From NCBI GenBank assembly GCA_020849275.1, contig JADLGO010000057.1, positions 1 to 64,000 on the forward strand: a DNA stretch of 64,000 bases, read 5' to 3'. The notes beneath the pieces were generated by a model. The model was not told the DNA's origin. It made no database searches and saw nothing but the letters and a program-made list of their open reading frames with translations. Origin of the DNA: Chthonomonadales bacterium (GTDB taxonomy: Bacteria; Armatimonadota; Chthonomonadetes; Chthonomonadales; CAJBBX01). Of this stretch, positions 25,761 to 33,980 are shown in pieces. A program made the position numbers and the translations under genes. Position 1 is the stretch's first letter; each line of letters begins with the position of its first letter.

Positions 25761-27148
25761 TCCGCGTACTGCACGGCCTAGCCGATCACCAGGTGCTGCA
25801 GCGCGGCCAGAACGGCGCGGCCGAGGCCGCGCTGAACGGCACATGCGGCTCGGAGCGCGCCGGGACCGTCGAGGCGCGCGTGTGCGCGGCAGGCTATCCC
25901 ATCGCCGGCCACGACTGGCGGGCCATCGGCTTCGCCGCCGACGGGCGCTGGCACGGGCGCCTCGACGGCCTTCCGACGGGTGGTCCCTATCGCGTCGACC
26001 TGCGGCTCGCGGAGGATCCGGAGCACACCACGGCGGTGCGCGATCTGCTCGTCGGCGACGTGTGGGTGCTCGCGGGCCAGTCCAACATGGAAGGCGTCGG
26101 TGACCTGGTGGACGTCGAGCCTCCCAGCCCGTTCGTCCACAGCCTCGATATGACGGACACCTGGATGCTGGCGGAGGAGCCGCTGCACTGGCTGTGCGAC
26201 TCGCCGGACGCCGCGCACGCCGAGCAGAGCGCGCCCGCGCAGGCAGAGGCGCGGCGCGTGGCGCGCGAGAGGCGCACGAAGGGCGCGGGGCTCGGCCTCG
26301 CCTTCGCCGTGGAGATGCATCGCCTCACCGGTTCGCCGATCGGCCTGCTCCCGTGCGCGCACGGCGGCACGTCAATGGCCCAGTGGGACCCAGAACTGCG
26401 CGGCGAGGGCGGCGCATCGCTCTACGGCTCGCTGGTGCGGCGTGTGCGCCTGGCGGGCGGCCGCGTGCGGGGCGTGCTGTGGTACCAGGGAGAGTCCGAC
26501 GCGGACCCGCTCGCGGCGGTGCGCTATCGCGAGCGCATGGTGGAGTTCGTGGCCGGCCTGCGCGCCGACCTGGACGATGGGCAACTGCCCCTGGCGATGG
26601 CGCAGATCGGCCGCTTCGCCTGGCCCCCCGACGGCTCCTACCCGAGCCCCTGGAACACGATCCAGGAGGTGCAGCGCACCCTGGCGGACCAGGTGGCCGG
26701 CACCGTGATGGTCCCGACCGTCGATCTCGAGCTGGACGACGGGATCCACGTGGGAACGCAGGGCCTCAGACGCCTCGGCCGCCGCGTCGCCCGCGCCGCC
26801 TGCGGGGCGCTGCTCGGCGCGCCGGGCGGGGCCCTGCCCCTGCGGCTCGACGGGGCGGAGCGCGACGGCGCGAGCGTGCGGGTCCGGTTCGCGGGGGTAA
26901 ACGGGGCGCTGCGGCGCGATGCGCGGCCGGCCGGCTTCTCGCTGTGCGACCCCTCCGGCCACGACCTGGCGTTGATCTACAAGGTGACGCTGCCCGCCGG
27001 GTCGCCCGGCACGCTCGTACTGCACCTGAACGAGCCAGCGCCGCCCGGCACGCACCTCTGGTATGGACGCGGGAGCGACCCCTACTGCAACGTGACGGAC
27101 GACGCGGACATGGCGGCGCCGGTTTTCGGCCCCATCGTGCTGCCGTAG
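25757..27148 (+). CDS. SASA-family (sialate O-acetylesterase-like) SGNH hydrolase
   Basis: 463 residues, ATG 25757 overlapping the previous stop by ATGA. It carries the SASA-family pattern: an N-terminal beta-sandwich-like segment (D-H-Q-V-L-Q-R), then catalytic Ser109 in A-G-Q-S-N-M-E-G, A-H-G-G-T-S-M-A-Q-W-D, W-Y-Q-G-E-S-D-A, and the His in D-G-I-H-V-G. A C-terminal domain of about 110 residues follows (L-P-L-R-L-D-G-A ... L-H-L-N-E-P-A). These enzymes remove acyl groups, usually acetate, from sugars. No signal peptide is visible, so this and the coupled AP-superfamily partner probably act in the cytoplasm on an imported, multiply substituted sugar. The pair would strip two different substituents. 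Gene ends 7 bp before the convergent motB stop. Confidence 0.85.
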   Translation: MIRVLHGLADHQVLQRGQNGAAEAALNGTCGSERAGTVEARVCAAGYPIAGHDWRAIGFAADGRWHGRLDGLPTGGPYRVDLRLAEDPEHTTAVRDLLVGDVWVLAGQSNMEGVGDLVDVEPPSPFVHSLDMTDTWMLAEEPLHWLCDSPDAAHAEQSAPAQAEARRVARERRTKGAGLGLAFAVEMHRLTGSPIGLLPCAHGGTSMAQWDPELRGEGGASLYGSLVRRVRLAGGRVRGVLWYQGESDADPLAAVRYRERMVEFVAGLRADLDDGQLPLAMAQIGRFAWPPDGSYPSPWNTIQEVQRTLADQVAGTVMVPTVDLELDDGIHVGTQGLRRLGRRVARAACGALLGAPGGALPLRLDGAERDGASVRVRFAGVNGALRRDARPAGFSLCDPSGHDLALIYKVTLPAGSPGTLVLHLNEPAPPGTHLWYGRGSDPYCNVTDDADMAAPVFGPIVLP

Positions 27149-27155
27149 CCACGCG

Positions 27156-28046
27156 TCACTGGCGCGCGTCGCGCTCCGCCGCCCGATACTCCCCGCGAAG
27201 GTCCACCGGCCTGGGTGTCACCCCCGGCCCTGCGTCGACACGCGAGAGCCCGACCGCGGGCGGTGGGACGTGCCCGCCCGCCATCACGAGGATCGTCACG
27301 CGCCGATTGCTGTCGGCGGTGGGCTTCTTGACGTCACGCAGTTTGCGGTCGGCGTAGCCGCGCACCTCCACCACCTGCTCGGGTCGAAGGGTTCGCACCA
27401 TGGCGCGCCGCGCCGAATTGGCGCGGTCGGTGGAGAGCTCCCAGTTGGAGTAGGCGAGGACGCCGCCCGCGTACGGGCGGGTATCGGTGTGCCCCTCCAT
27501 GGTAATATCGTTCGGGAGCGTTCGCAGCTCCCCGGCGATCATCCGCAGGAGTTGCTGGGCATCTGGCTTGAGTCTGGCACTGCCCTTCTCGAAGAAAAGG
27601 GAGTCTCCTACCTCGATCAGCTCGATCCGCAGGCCCTCGCGCGTGATGCTGATCTCCACGTGCCGGCTCAGCGCGCTGAGCTTCGGGATGCGCTCGAGTC
27701 GCCGCTCCAGCGCCTGCTTGGCCGCCTTGAACCGCCGCGTATCGCCCGGGTCGCGCAGCAGACCCGCCATCGACGGCAGCAGGCTGGGCTTGCCGCCGGA
27801 GGCATCGCGCGCGATGCTCATGGGGCTGCTTCCGCCGGCGTGGGTCTTGAGCATCCCGCTCGGGTCGTTGAAGTAGGCGGCGATCGACTCGCGCACGTTC
27901 TGGTTGAGGCCGAGAATCCACATGACGAGAAAGAACGCCATCATTGCGGTGACGAAATCGGCGTAGGCCACCTTCCATGCGCCGCCGTGATGCCCTGCGT
28001 GGTCCGCCTTCTTCTTGACGACGATGATGGGGGTGTCGTCCCGCAT
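27156..28046 (-). CDS. motB: Flagellar/stator motor protein MotB
   Basis: 296 residues, ATG 28046, 10 bp after motA. It anchors the stator to peptidoglycan and forms the ion channel with MotA. The single TM holds the channel Asp in A-Y-A-D-F-V-T-A-M-M-A-F-F-L-V-M-W. The C-terminal OmpA-like peptidoglycan-binding domain starts near residue 160 (S-L-F-F-E-K-G-S-A-R-L-K-P-D-A, T-M-E-G-H-T-D-T, N-W-E-L-S-T-D-R-A, V-R-G-Y-A-D, N-R-R-V-T-I). No other flagellar genes are in the window. The last 40 residues are Pro/Arg-rich. Confidence 0.94.
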   Translation of the reverse strand: MRDDTPIIVVKKKADHAGHHGGAWKVAYADFVTAMMAFFLVMWILGLNQNVRESIAAYFNDPSGMLKTHAGGSSPMSIARDASGGKPSLLPSMAGLLRDPGDTRRFKAAKQALERRLERIPKLSALSRHVEISITREGLRIELIEVGDSLFFEKGSARLKPDAQQLLRMIAGELRTLPNDITMEGHTDTRPYAGGVLAYSNWELSTDRANSARRAMVRTLRPEQVVEVRGYADRKLRDVKKPTADSNRRVTILVMAGGHVPPPAVGLSRVDAGPGVTPRPVDLRGEYRAAERDARQ

Positions 28047-28056
28047 TCCCTGCCCC

Positions 28057-28923
28057 TCAGGCCGCCTGCTTGGCGCCGCCCTTGAGCGTCTGCTCCATCT
28101 CGCTGAAGCTGCAGCGGCTGGCCGGCTCGATGTTGCGGCGCGCGAACTCCACCGCGGTCAGCGGGGCGTCTCCGCGCGCGAAGGAGAGCAGCGCGGCGCG
28201 GATGCACGCCATGTACTGGGCCTCGGCGCCTAACTGATTCTCGGCCGCCGCCGCGAGCGGCGCAAAGATCCCATAGGCGAGCAGGACGCCCAGGAACGTG
28301 CCGACGAGGGCCGACGCCACGTGATGACCGATCTCCTCCGGCTTGCCGCCGATGGAGCCCATCGTGATCACGACGCCAAGCACGGCGGCGACGATGCCGA
28401 AGCCCGGCATGGCGTCGCCGGTCTTGGCCAGCGCCTGCGGCACCTTGTTCGCCTCCGCATGGCTCTTTTCGAGGTCGGCGTCCATCATCTCCGCCAGGTC
28501 GTAGGGCTGCACCGTGCCGGTGATCACCACCTTGAGCGTGTCCGTCAGGAACGAGACCGCATGATGGTTACCGCCGAACACCGGGTACTGCTGAAAGAAC
28601 TCGCTCTCGTGGGGATGCTCCGCGTGATGCTCCAGGGCCACCATGCCTTCCCGTCGGGCGAGCATGAACAGGTCGTAGAGCATCTTCAGCAGCTCGGTAT
28701 AGGCCACCTTCGTATACGGGTTTCCCTTCAGAAGGCCCAGAACGGCCTTCATGAGCGTGCCGAGAAACGACGGCGGGTTGGAGATGATTAGCGCCCCGAT
28801 CGCCGCCCCGCCGATCACGATGAACTCCGAGATCTGCATGAGCACGGAGAGTTGACCGCCGGCCATGGTGAAGCCGGCGACGATGCTCCCGAGCACGACG
28901 AGCGCACCGACGATGACGAACAT
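28057..28923 (-). CDS. motA: Motor stator protein MotA
   Basis: 288 residues from ATG 28923, because M-F-V-I-V-G-A-L-V-V-L-G fits the family N-terminus. An in-frame GTG 13 codons earlier has no better SD; AAGGG lies 10 nt before the ATG. Four TM segments (about 1-23, 29-49, 167-187, 196-216). The loop includes R-R-E-G-M-V-A-L-E-H-H, characteristic of MotA/TolQ/ExbB proteins, and the Pro/Glu region P-G-F-G-I-V-A-A-V-L-G-V-V-I-T-M. Cotranscribed with motB on the minus strand. An 8-bp dyad lies about 60-90 bp upstream. Confidence 0.94.
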   Translation of the reverse strand: MFVIVGALVVLGSIVAGFTMAGGQLSVLMQISEFIVIGGAAIGALIISNPPSFLGTLMKAVLGLLKGNPYTKVAYTELLKMLYDLFMLARREGMVALEHHAEHPHESEFFQQYPVFGGNHHAVSFLTDTLKVVITGTVQPYDLAEMMDADLEKSHAEANKVPQALAKTGDAMPGFGIVAAVLGVVITMGSIGGKPEEIGHHVASALVGTFLGVLLAYGIFAPLAAAAENQLGAEAQYMACIRAALLSFARGDAPLTAVEFARRNIEPASRCSFSEMEQTLKGGAKQAA

Positions 28924-29249
28924 TGCGGTTCGGGCCCTTGTCTGATTCCGGTAGGCGCGCACGTCGCGTCAGCCGCACAGCCGGCGCCTCCGTCCCTCAT
29001 ATTCGGAGGCGATCCCCCGTTTCATGAGGTGGACGCTCGGCGCCTGGCGATGCGGCGCGAGCCGGCGCGCGTTCGTGCTACACTCTAGCGGCCGAGACGA
29101 TCGGGCCGGGGAGCGCAGGGCAATCTCCTCGCCAGACCCGACCGGATCGCGCGCAGCCGGCTCCCGCCCCCGATCCACCCGCGCGGCCCCTCGCGTCCGC
29201 GCCCCGGCCGGTGCGCCCTGCGCGCCGGCCGAAGACTGTGAAGGCATCC
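28924..29249. other. Divergent region between motA and uppP
   Basis: 326 bp without a gene. It holds an 8-bp inverted repeat (28985-28992 with 29004-29011, 11-nt loop) on the motA side and an extended -10 element on the uppP side. Confidence 0.45.
29086..29094 (+). promoter_or_regulatory. Extended -10 element upstream of uppP
   Basis: TGC followed by TACACT (29089-29094); no clear -35. It matches the TGC-TAYAMT form also seen before infB and before the acetyltransferase at 48.6 kb. The leader to uppP would be about 150 nt. Confidence 0.4.
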
Positions 29250-30128
29250 GTGACCGACGTCCAGGCGCTCATCCTCGGCTTCGTGCAAGGTTTCACCGAG
29301 TGGCTCCCGATCAGCAGCACCGCGCACCTGCGTCTGGTGCCCGCGCTCGCCGGCTGGCCGGACCCTGGCGCCGCCTTCACCGCCATCAGCCAGCTCGGCA
29401 CGCTGCTCGCCGCCCTGGTCTACTTCCGCACCGACCTGATCGGGATCGTCTCGCGCACGCCCGCCGGCGGCCCCGCGCCCGGCGACACGGCCGACCGCCG
29501 CCTCTTGCTGCCCATCCTGGTCGGCACGCTGCCGATCGTGGTGACCGGCGCGCTGCTGCGGCACGCGATCGAGCACCAATTCCGCTCGCTCTACGTGGTG
29601 ACCGGGGCCATGATGGGCTTCGCCGTGCTCCTGTGGGTCGCCGAGCGCGCGAGGACGCCGCGGCGATCGATCGACACGGTGACGGTGGCCGACGGGCTGG
29701 TGGTCGGCTTCGGCCAGGCGCTGGCGCTCCTTCCGGGCGCTTCGCGCTCCGGCACCACGATCACGGCCGCGCTCTTCGCCGGGCTGGAGCGCGCGGCCGC
29801 CGCGCGCTTCTCCTTCCTGCTCAGCCTGCCGGCCGTGTTCCTGGCCGGCGTCTACGAGCTCTACAAGGCACGCCACGCCGTCGCCGACTCGCACATGGGG
29901 CGGCCCCTCCTGCTGGCAACGGTGGTCGCGTTCCTCGTGGGGTGGGCCACCATCCACTGGCTGCTCCACTTCCTGCGCCGCCACCCGACCTTCGTGTTTG
30001 TCGTCTACCGCTGGCTGCTGGGCCTCGCCATCCTCGGGCTGCTGCTCTCGGGACGGATCACGGCGACCGACGCGGCGCACGAGCCCATCGCCCCACCGGC
30101 CGCCGTCCGCCCGGCCCGCACCCGGTGA
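29250..30128 (+). CDS. uppP: Undecaprenyl-diphosphatase
   Basis: 292 residues. Start GTG 29250, SD GAAGG (29240-29244) five nt before. It dephosphorylates undecaprenyl pyrophosphate to recycle the lipid carrier for peptidoglycan and surface polysaccharides; also called BacA. Signature regions: G-F-V-Q-G-F-T-E-W-L-P-I-S-S-T-A-H-L and P-G-A-S-R-S-G-T-T-I-T. Multiple TM segments. It precedes a TauE/SafE gene by 28 bp. It fits with the polysaccharide-export and glycosyltransferase genes in the window. Confidence 0.95.
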   Translation: MTDVQALILGFVQGFTEWLPISSTAHLRLVPALAGWPDPGAAFTAISQLGTLLAALVYFRTDLIGIVSRTPAGGPAPGDTADRRLLLPILVGTLPIVVTGALLRHAIEHQFRSLYVVTGAMMGFAVLLWVAERARTPRRSIDTVTVADGLVVGFGQALALLPGASRSGTTITAALFAGLERAAAARFSFLLSLPAVFLAGVYELYKARHAVADSHMGRPLLLATVVAFLVGWATIHWLLHFLRRHPTFVFVVYRWLLGLAILGLLLSGRITATDAAHEPIAPPAAVRPARTR

Positions 30129-30156
30129 CGCGCGCGCCGAGGGAGAGGTACCGAGC

Positions 30157-30927
30157 GTGAACCTGACCCCCGAGCAGTGGGCGATGGGCGCCGCGGCGGG
30201 CACGCTGATCGGCTTCTCCAAGACCGGGATGCCGGGCGTCGGCATCCTCGTGGTGCCGATGCTGGCACACGCCTTCGGCGGGCGCGCGTCCGTGGGGCTA
30301 ATGCTGCCGATGCTCATCTTCGGCGACGTGTTTGCGGTCGCCTGGTACCGCCACCACGCGCGGTGGGACCGGATAGGGCGTCTTCTGCCGTGGGTCGCCG
30401 TCGGCATGGGAGCCGGTGCCTGGCTGCTCTACGTACTCGGCGAGCAACACGCGCACAAGGACCAGATGAACGTCATCATCGGCTGGCTCGTGCTGGCGAT
30501 GCTGGGCGTTCACCTGGCCCGCCTGAGGTGGGGCGAGCAGCTCACACCGCACTCACGGGTCGGCGCGGCGGCGGTGGGGACCGGCGCGGGATTCACCACC
30601 ACGGCGTCGAACGCGGCGGGCCCGATCATGGCGCTCTACATGCAGAGCATGGGCTTCCGCAAGCAGGAGTTCATGGGGACGACGGCCTGGTACTTCCTGA
30701 TCGTGAACGTCGCCAAGCTGCCCGTCTTCTACCTGCTGAGTCTGGCTACACCCGACCGTCCACTGATCACGGGCGCCTCGCTGTTGGTCGACCTCGCTAT
30801 GCTGCCCGTCATCGTCGCGGGGGCGCTCACCGGCAAGTGGTTCCTGCCGCGCGTGCGGCAGAGCGCCTTCGACGGCCTGGTGCTCGTGCTCTCTGGCATC
30901 GCCGCGCTCCAGCTCGCCCTGGGATAG
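30157..30927 (+). CDS. TauE/SafE family anion exporter-like membrane protein
   Basis: 256 residues from GTG 30157 with GGGAGAGG at 30141-30148. About 7-8 TM helices with the family motif G-F-S-K-T-G-M-P-G-V-G-I near the N-terminus and A-G-F-T-T-T-A-S-N-A-A-G-P-I-M-A in the second half. The family exports sulfite or organosulfur anions or moves other small anions. Follows uppP by 28 bp. There are no sulfur-metabolism genes nearby, so the substrate is unknown. Confidence 0.9.
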   Translation: MNLTPEQWAMGAAAGTLIGFSKTGMPGVGILVVPMLAHAFGGRASVGLMLPMLIFGDVFAVAWYRHHARWDRIGRLLPWVAVGMGAGAWLLYVLGEQHAHKDQMNVIIGWLVLAMLGVHLARLRWGEQLTPHSRVGAAAVGTGAGFTTTASNAAGPIMALYMQSMGFRKQEFMGTTAWYFLIVNVAKLPVFYLLSLATPDRPLITGASLLVDLAMLPVIVAGALTGKWFLPRVRQSAFDGLVLVLSGIAALQLALG

Positions 30928-31049
30928 ACGGCGCCTGGCGTGGCTGCGGCGGGAGTCTCGCGCGGCCGCGACGAACCGGTGGATGGACGCACACGGCTGC
31001 CCCGCCGAACCTGCCGCGCTCGTGCGCCGCGCGCTTCCCGGAGAACCCC

Positions 31050-33980
31050 GTGCCCTACTGCCAGCGATGTGTGGCATCGTTCCTCTGCGCCCTCGCCCTC
31101 GTCGCCGCGCTCGTGGCCGGGGCAAGCGCGGCGACAAACGACCTGCCGGCGCCGCCATTCGCCGCGCTCATCGCCGCGCCGCCGGGCGCCTGGGCGGCCG
31201 AGCGTCGCGCCTGCGCGGACGGCAGGACCGCCCCGATGCTCTCCTCGCTGGCCACCGCCGAGACGCGCACGGGCGTGCTCCGGTCGCCAGCGTTCACCGC
31301 GCCGCCCCGGCTGGCGTTCTGGATCGCCGGACACAGCCGCCAGCGCGCCAACCGCGCCCAACTGGTTGACACTGCGAGCGGCGCGGTGCTGCGGTCCGAG
31401 GAGGTTCCCGGCGAGGACACCGCGATCGCGCGTGCGTGGGATCTGTCGGCGATCCGCGGGCGGCGCGTGCGTCTCGAGTTGGTCGACGGCGACGATGGGA
31501 CGGGGTGGGCCTGGCTGGCCTTCGGGCGCCTCGATCCGGCCGTCGCTCCGATGCCGCGCGGCGCCGACGTGCCGGACGGGTGGACCGAGACGCACGACGC
31601 GCCCGAGCCCGTGACCGTCAACGGCGTCCCGTTCTCCCGCCGCCCGCTGTGGGCTCCGACGCGCGAGGGCGCCCGCGCCGTGCTGCCAGTCGGCGCGCGA
31701 GCGCGGTGGCTGCTCCTCCTCGGCTGTGTGAACGCGCCGGACTCGGCCGGCCCCGACTGGGGGAGCGGCGACAGCTTCGTCAACCAGTTCATCGGCGATC
31801 GGCTCGGCGCCGTCGAGCTCCGCTACGCCTCGGGGACGGTCGATCGGGTGCCGCTTATCTGCGGCTACACGGTGTGGTGGCGCGGTCCGTTCCAGCGCTC
31901 GCCGGCACCGTTCACCACGGATCCGGCGGCGCGCGCACGCCTGGACGCCGCGCTCTGCGTGGCCAACGGGCTCCGGCCAGATGGCCCGGCGTACTGGCTC
32001 GGCATCGCCCTTCGCGGCGAAACCCTCGTATCCGTGACGCTGCAAGACGACGCCGCCAGGCGCGGCCACGTCGTGTTCGGGGGCGCGACGCTCACCGGCG
32101 TAGCGCCGTCCGCGTCCAACGGCAGGCTCACGCCCCTGCCGCGCGGCGCGCTCGACCCGGCGGCGGCCACGTGGCTCGTCGCGCATGGCGTGGACGCCAC
32201 CTCGCCTTACCCGGCTTCGCGACAGGCCGCAGTGCGGGCGCTCGCGCGCTCGGCCTATACCTACTCGGCCGACGTGACCACCGCCGGGCTGGCCGCGGCG
32301 CCGCCGCGCGCGACGGCGGCAACCTATCCCGGCCCGAGGCTGCGCTTCCTCGGGCCGCCGCTCGCCGAGCTGCTGACACGGGTGTACTACGAGAACGCGT
32401 CGGAGTTGTTGACGCGCGTGGACGATGCGACGGGCATGGTGCACGAGTCGCGTGCCGGAGCGGACAACTACGGCGGGTTCGGCGGTTGGACACCCGGGCT
32501 CGGCCCCTTCCACGCCGACTCGTACACGCGCATCCGCGCGCTCACGCTGCTCACGCAGGCCGGCTTTCGCGCGAAGGCCGAGAAGGCGGTGGACTACTAC
32601 GACGGCTGGATGCTCTACTTCCCGCGCGCCTACCCGAAGGTGCAACTCGGCGGCAGGCCCGTTCCCGCCCACGCACCGGTCATCGCGAACCGGCCGCACG
32701 TCTACTTCGACTCGCTGCGGGCAGCCGGCTGGCCGACGCGCTACACGACGCGCGACTTCGGCAACCCGGAGAACGACGGCCACGGCCTGCTGCTGCTGAC
32801 CCGGTGGCGCGCGTGGGTGAAGGCAGGCCGGCCGAGGGAGTGGGTGCGCAGCCGATGGGAGGCCATCGACGCCACCGCGGAGTATATCCCGTGGTGTTTC
32901 GAGCACCCGGAGCTCTCGTTCTCCGAGCACGGCCTGCTCTACAACGAGAGCGAGGGCGGCATGCAGAAGGCCAGCATCTTCTGCGACGAGCCATGCCGTC
33001 TCGGCCTGCTCGCCTGCGCCGAGATGGCGGGTGCCGTGGGCCGGCACGACCGCGCCCGGCGGTGGCGCGCCGTGGCCGCGCGCATGCGCCGGGCGATGGA
33101 GGGCTACTACCCGCGCGCCGACGCGCGCTGGGGCGATGTGTGGGACCCGGACAAGAGCGCCGGTTGGGCGCCCGGCCATGCCGTGCTGGCGCCGATCGTG
33201 ATCGGCGCCGACTACCTCGGGTATGACGCGGCGCGCCGCCTACCGGCCGGCTGGCTGGCGCGCACCGAGCGAACCTACCGCATGCAGATGGCGCGAAACC
33301 GGCCCGCATGGTGCGCTCCCACGGGCCTCGGCTACGCGCAGTGCTACGCCGCGCAAGCCGCCCTGCTGCTCGACCGCATGGCGGACGCGGAGCGCCTCGT
33401 CGGCTGGATGGCGCGGCTCTGCTTCGCGCCGCGCCTTGCCGACCCGTACCGCGTGCCGGAGGGCGCCACGGTGGCCGGCGACGGGTCGATGTGGAGGCGA
33501 TGGGGTGACCTGGGCAACCTCTACCAGCTCGCCGAGGTCCTCTACACCGTCCACGAGATGGCCGGGATCGACGACTTCTCCGGCCCGCGTCCGCTCTTCA
33601 TCCCGCGCGTGCCACCAGGCTGGCGGGGCCTGGAGGCGCTCGGATGGCCCGTTCGCGCACGGAGCGGCGGGGCGAGTGTGCTGGCCAGGGCCGACGTCAC
33701 GCTCCGGCGCGACACGCGCGGGCGCTCGTGCCGGCTTGACATCGACCTGTCGGCGCCGATCGACGGCTGTGACGCGCGCCTCGGCCCGTTCGCGCTCACC
33801 CGGACGCCGCATGTCGTCGCGGTGAACGGCCGGCCCGTCACCGCACACTGGACCGCCGAGGGCGACTCGCGCTGGGCGCGCGTGCGCCTGGGCCGCGGCA
33901 CGCGCTGGCGCATCGCCGCGACCACCCTTGACCGAGCCCCGCGCGCCTCCCGCGCCGGGCGAGCCCATGGAGGGCGATGA
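31050..33980 (+). CDS. Large secreted six-hairpin-glycosidase-like protein A
   Basis: 976 residues from GTG 31050 (SD CGGAG, 6-7 nt upstream). A signal peptide (residues 1-26) is followed by a beta-sandwich module (about 66-165: G-V-L-R-S-P-A-F ... W-D-L-S ... W-A-W-L-A-F-G), a second sandwich with W-L-L-L-L-G-C-V and a W-G-S-G-D-S-F-V loop, and an (alpha/alpha)6-type domain (about 430-880) with Y-G-G-F-G-G-W-T-P-G-L-G, N-E-S-E-G-G-M-Q-K and G-D-G-S-M-W-R-R-W-G-D-L. It ends in a beta domain. The helical-toroid domain resembles GH78/GH95/GH63-type enzymes, but no family can be named; acidic residues in the N-E-S-E motif are candidates for catalysis. It overlaps the next gene by ATGA. Confidence 0.7.
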   Translation: MPYCQRCVASFLCALALVAALVAGASAATNDLPAPPFAALIAAPPGAWAAERRACADGRTAPMLSSLATAETRTGVLRSPAFTAPPRLAFWIAGHSRQRANRAQLVDTASGAVLRSEEVPGEDTAIARAWDLSAIRGRRVRLELVDGDDGTGWAWLAFGRLDPAVAPMPRGADVPDGWTETHDAPEPVTVNGVPFSRRPLWAPTREGARAVLPVGARARWLLLLGCVNAPDSAGPDWGSGDSFVNQFIGDRLGAVELRYASGTVDRVPLICGYTVWWRGPFQRSPAPFTTDPAARARLDAALCVANGLRPDGPAYWLGIALRGETLVSVTLQDDAARRGHVVFGGATLTGVAPSASNGRLTPLPRGALDPAAATWLVAHGVDATSPYPASRQAAVRALARSAYTYSADVTTAGLAAAPPRATAATYPGPRLRFLGPPLAELLTRVYYENASELLTRVDDATGMVHESRAGADNYGGFGGWTPGLGPFHADSYTRIRALTLLTQAGFRAKAEKAVDYYDGWMLYFPRAYPKVQLGGRPVPAHAPVIANRPHVYFDSLRAAGWPTRYTTRDFGNPENDGHGLLLLTRWRAWVKAGRPREWVRSRWEAIDATAEYIPWCFEHPELSFSEHGLLYNESEGGMQKASIFCDEPCRLGLLACAEMAGAVGRHDRARRWRAVAARMRRAMEGYYPRADARWGDVWDPDKSAGWAPGHAVLAPIVIGADYLGYDAARRLPAGWLARTERTYRMQMARNRPAWCAPTGLGYAQCYAAQAALLLDRMADAERLVGWMARLCFAPRLADPYRVPEGATVAGDGSMWRRWGDLGNLYQLAEVLYTVHEMAGIDDFSGPRPLFIPRVPPGWRGLEALGWPVRARSGGASVLARADVTLRRDTRGRSCRLDIDLSAPIDGCDARLGPFALTRTPHVVAVNGRPVTAHWTAEGDSRWARVRLGRGTRWRIAATTLDRAPRASRAGRAHGGR

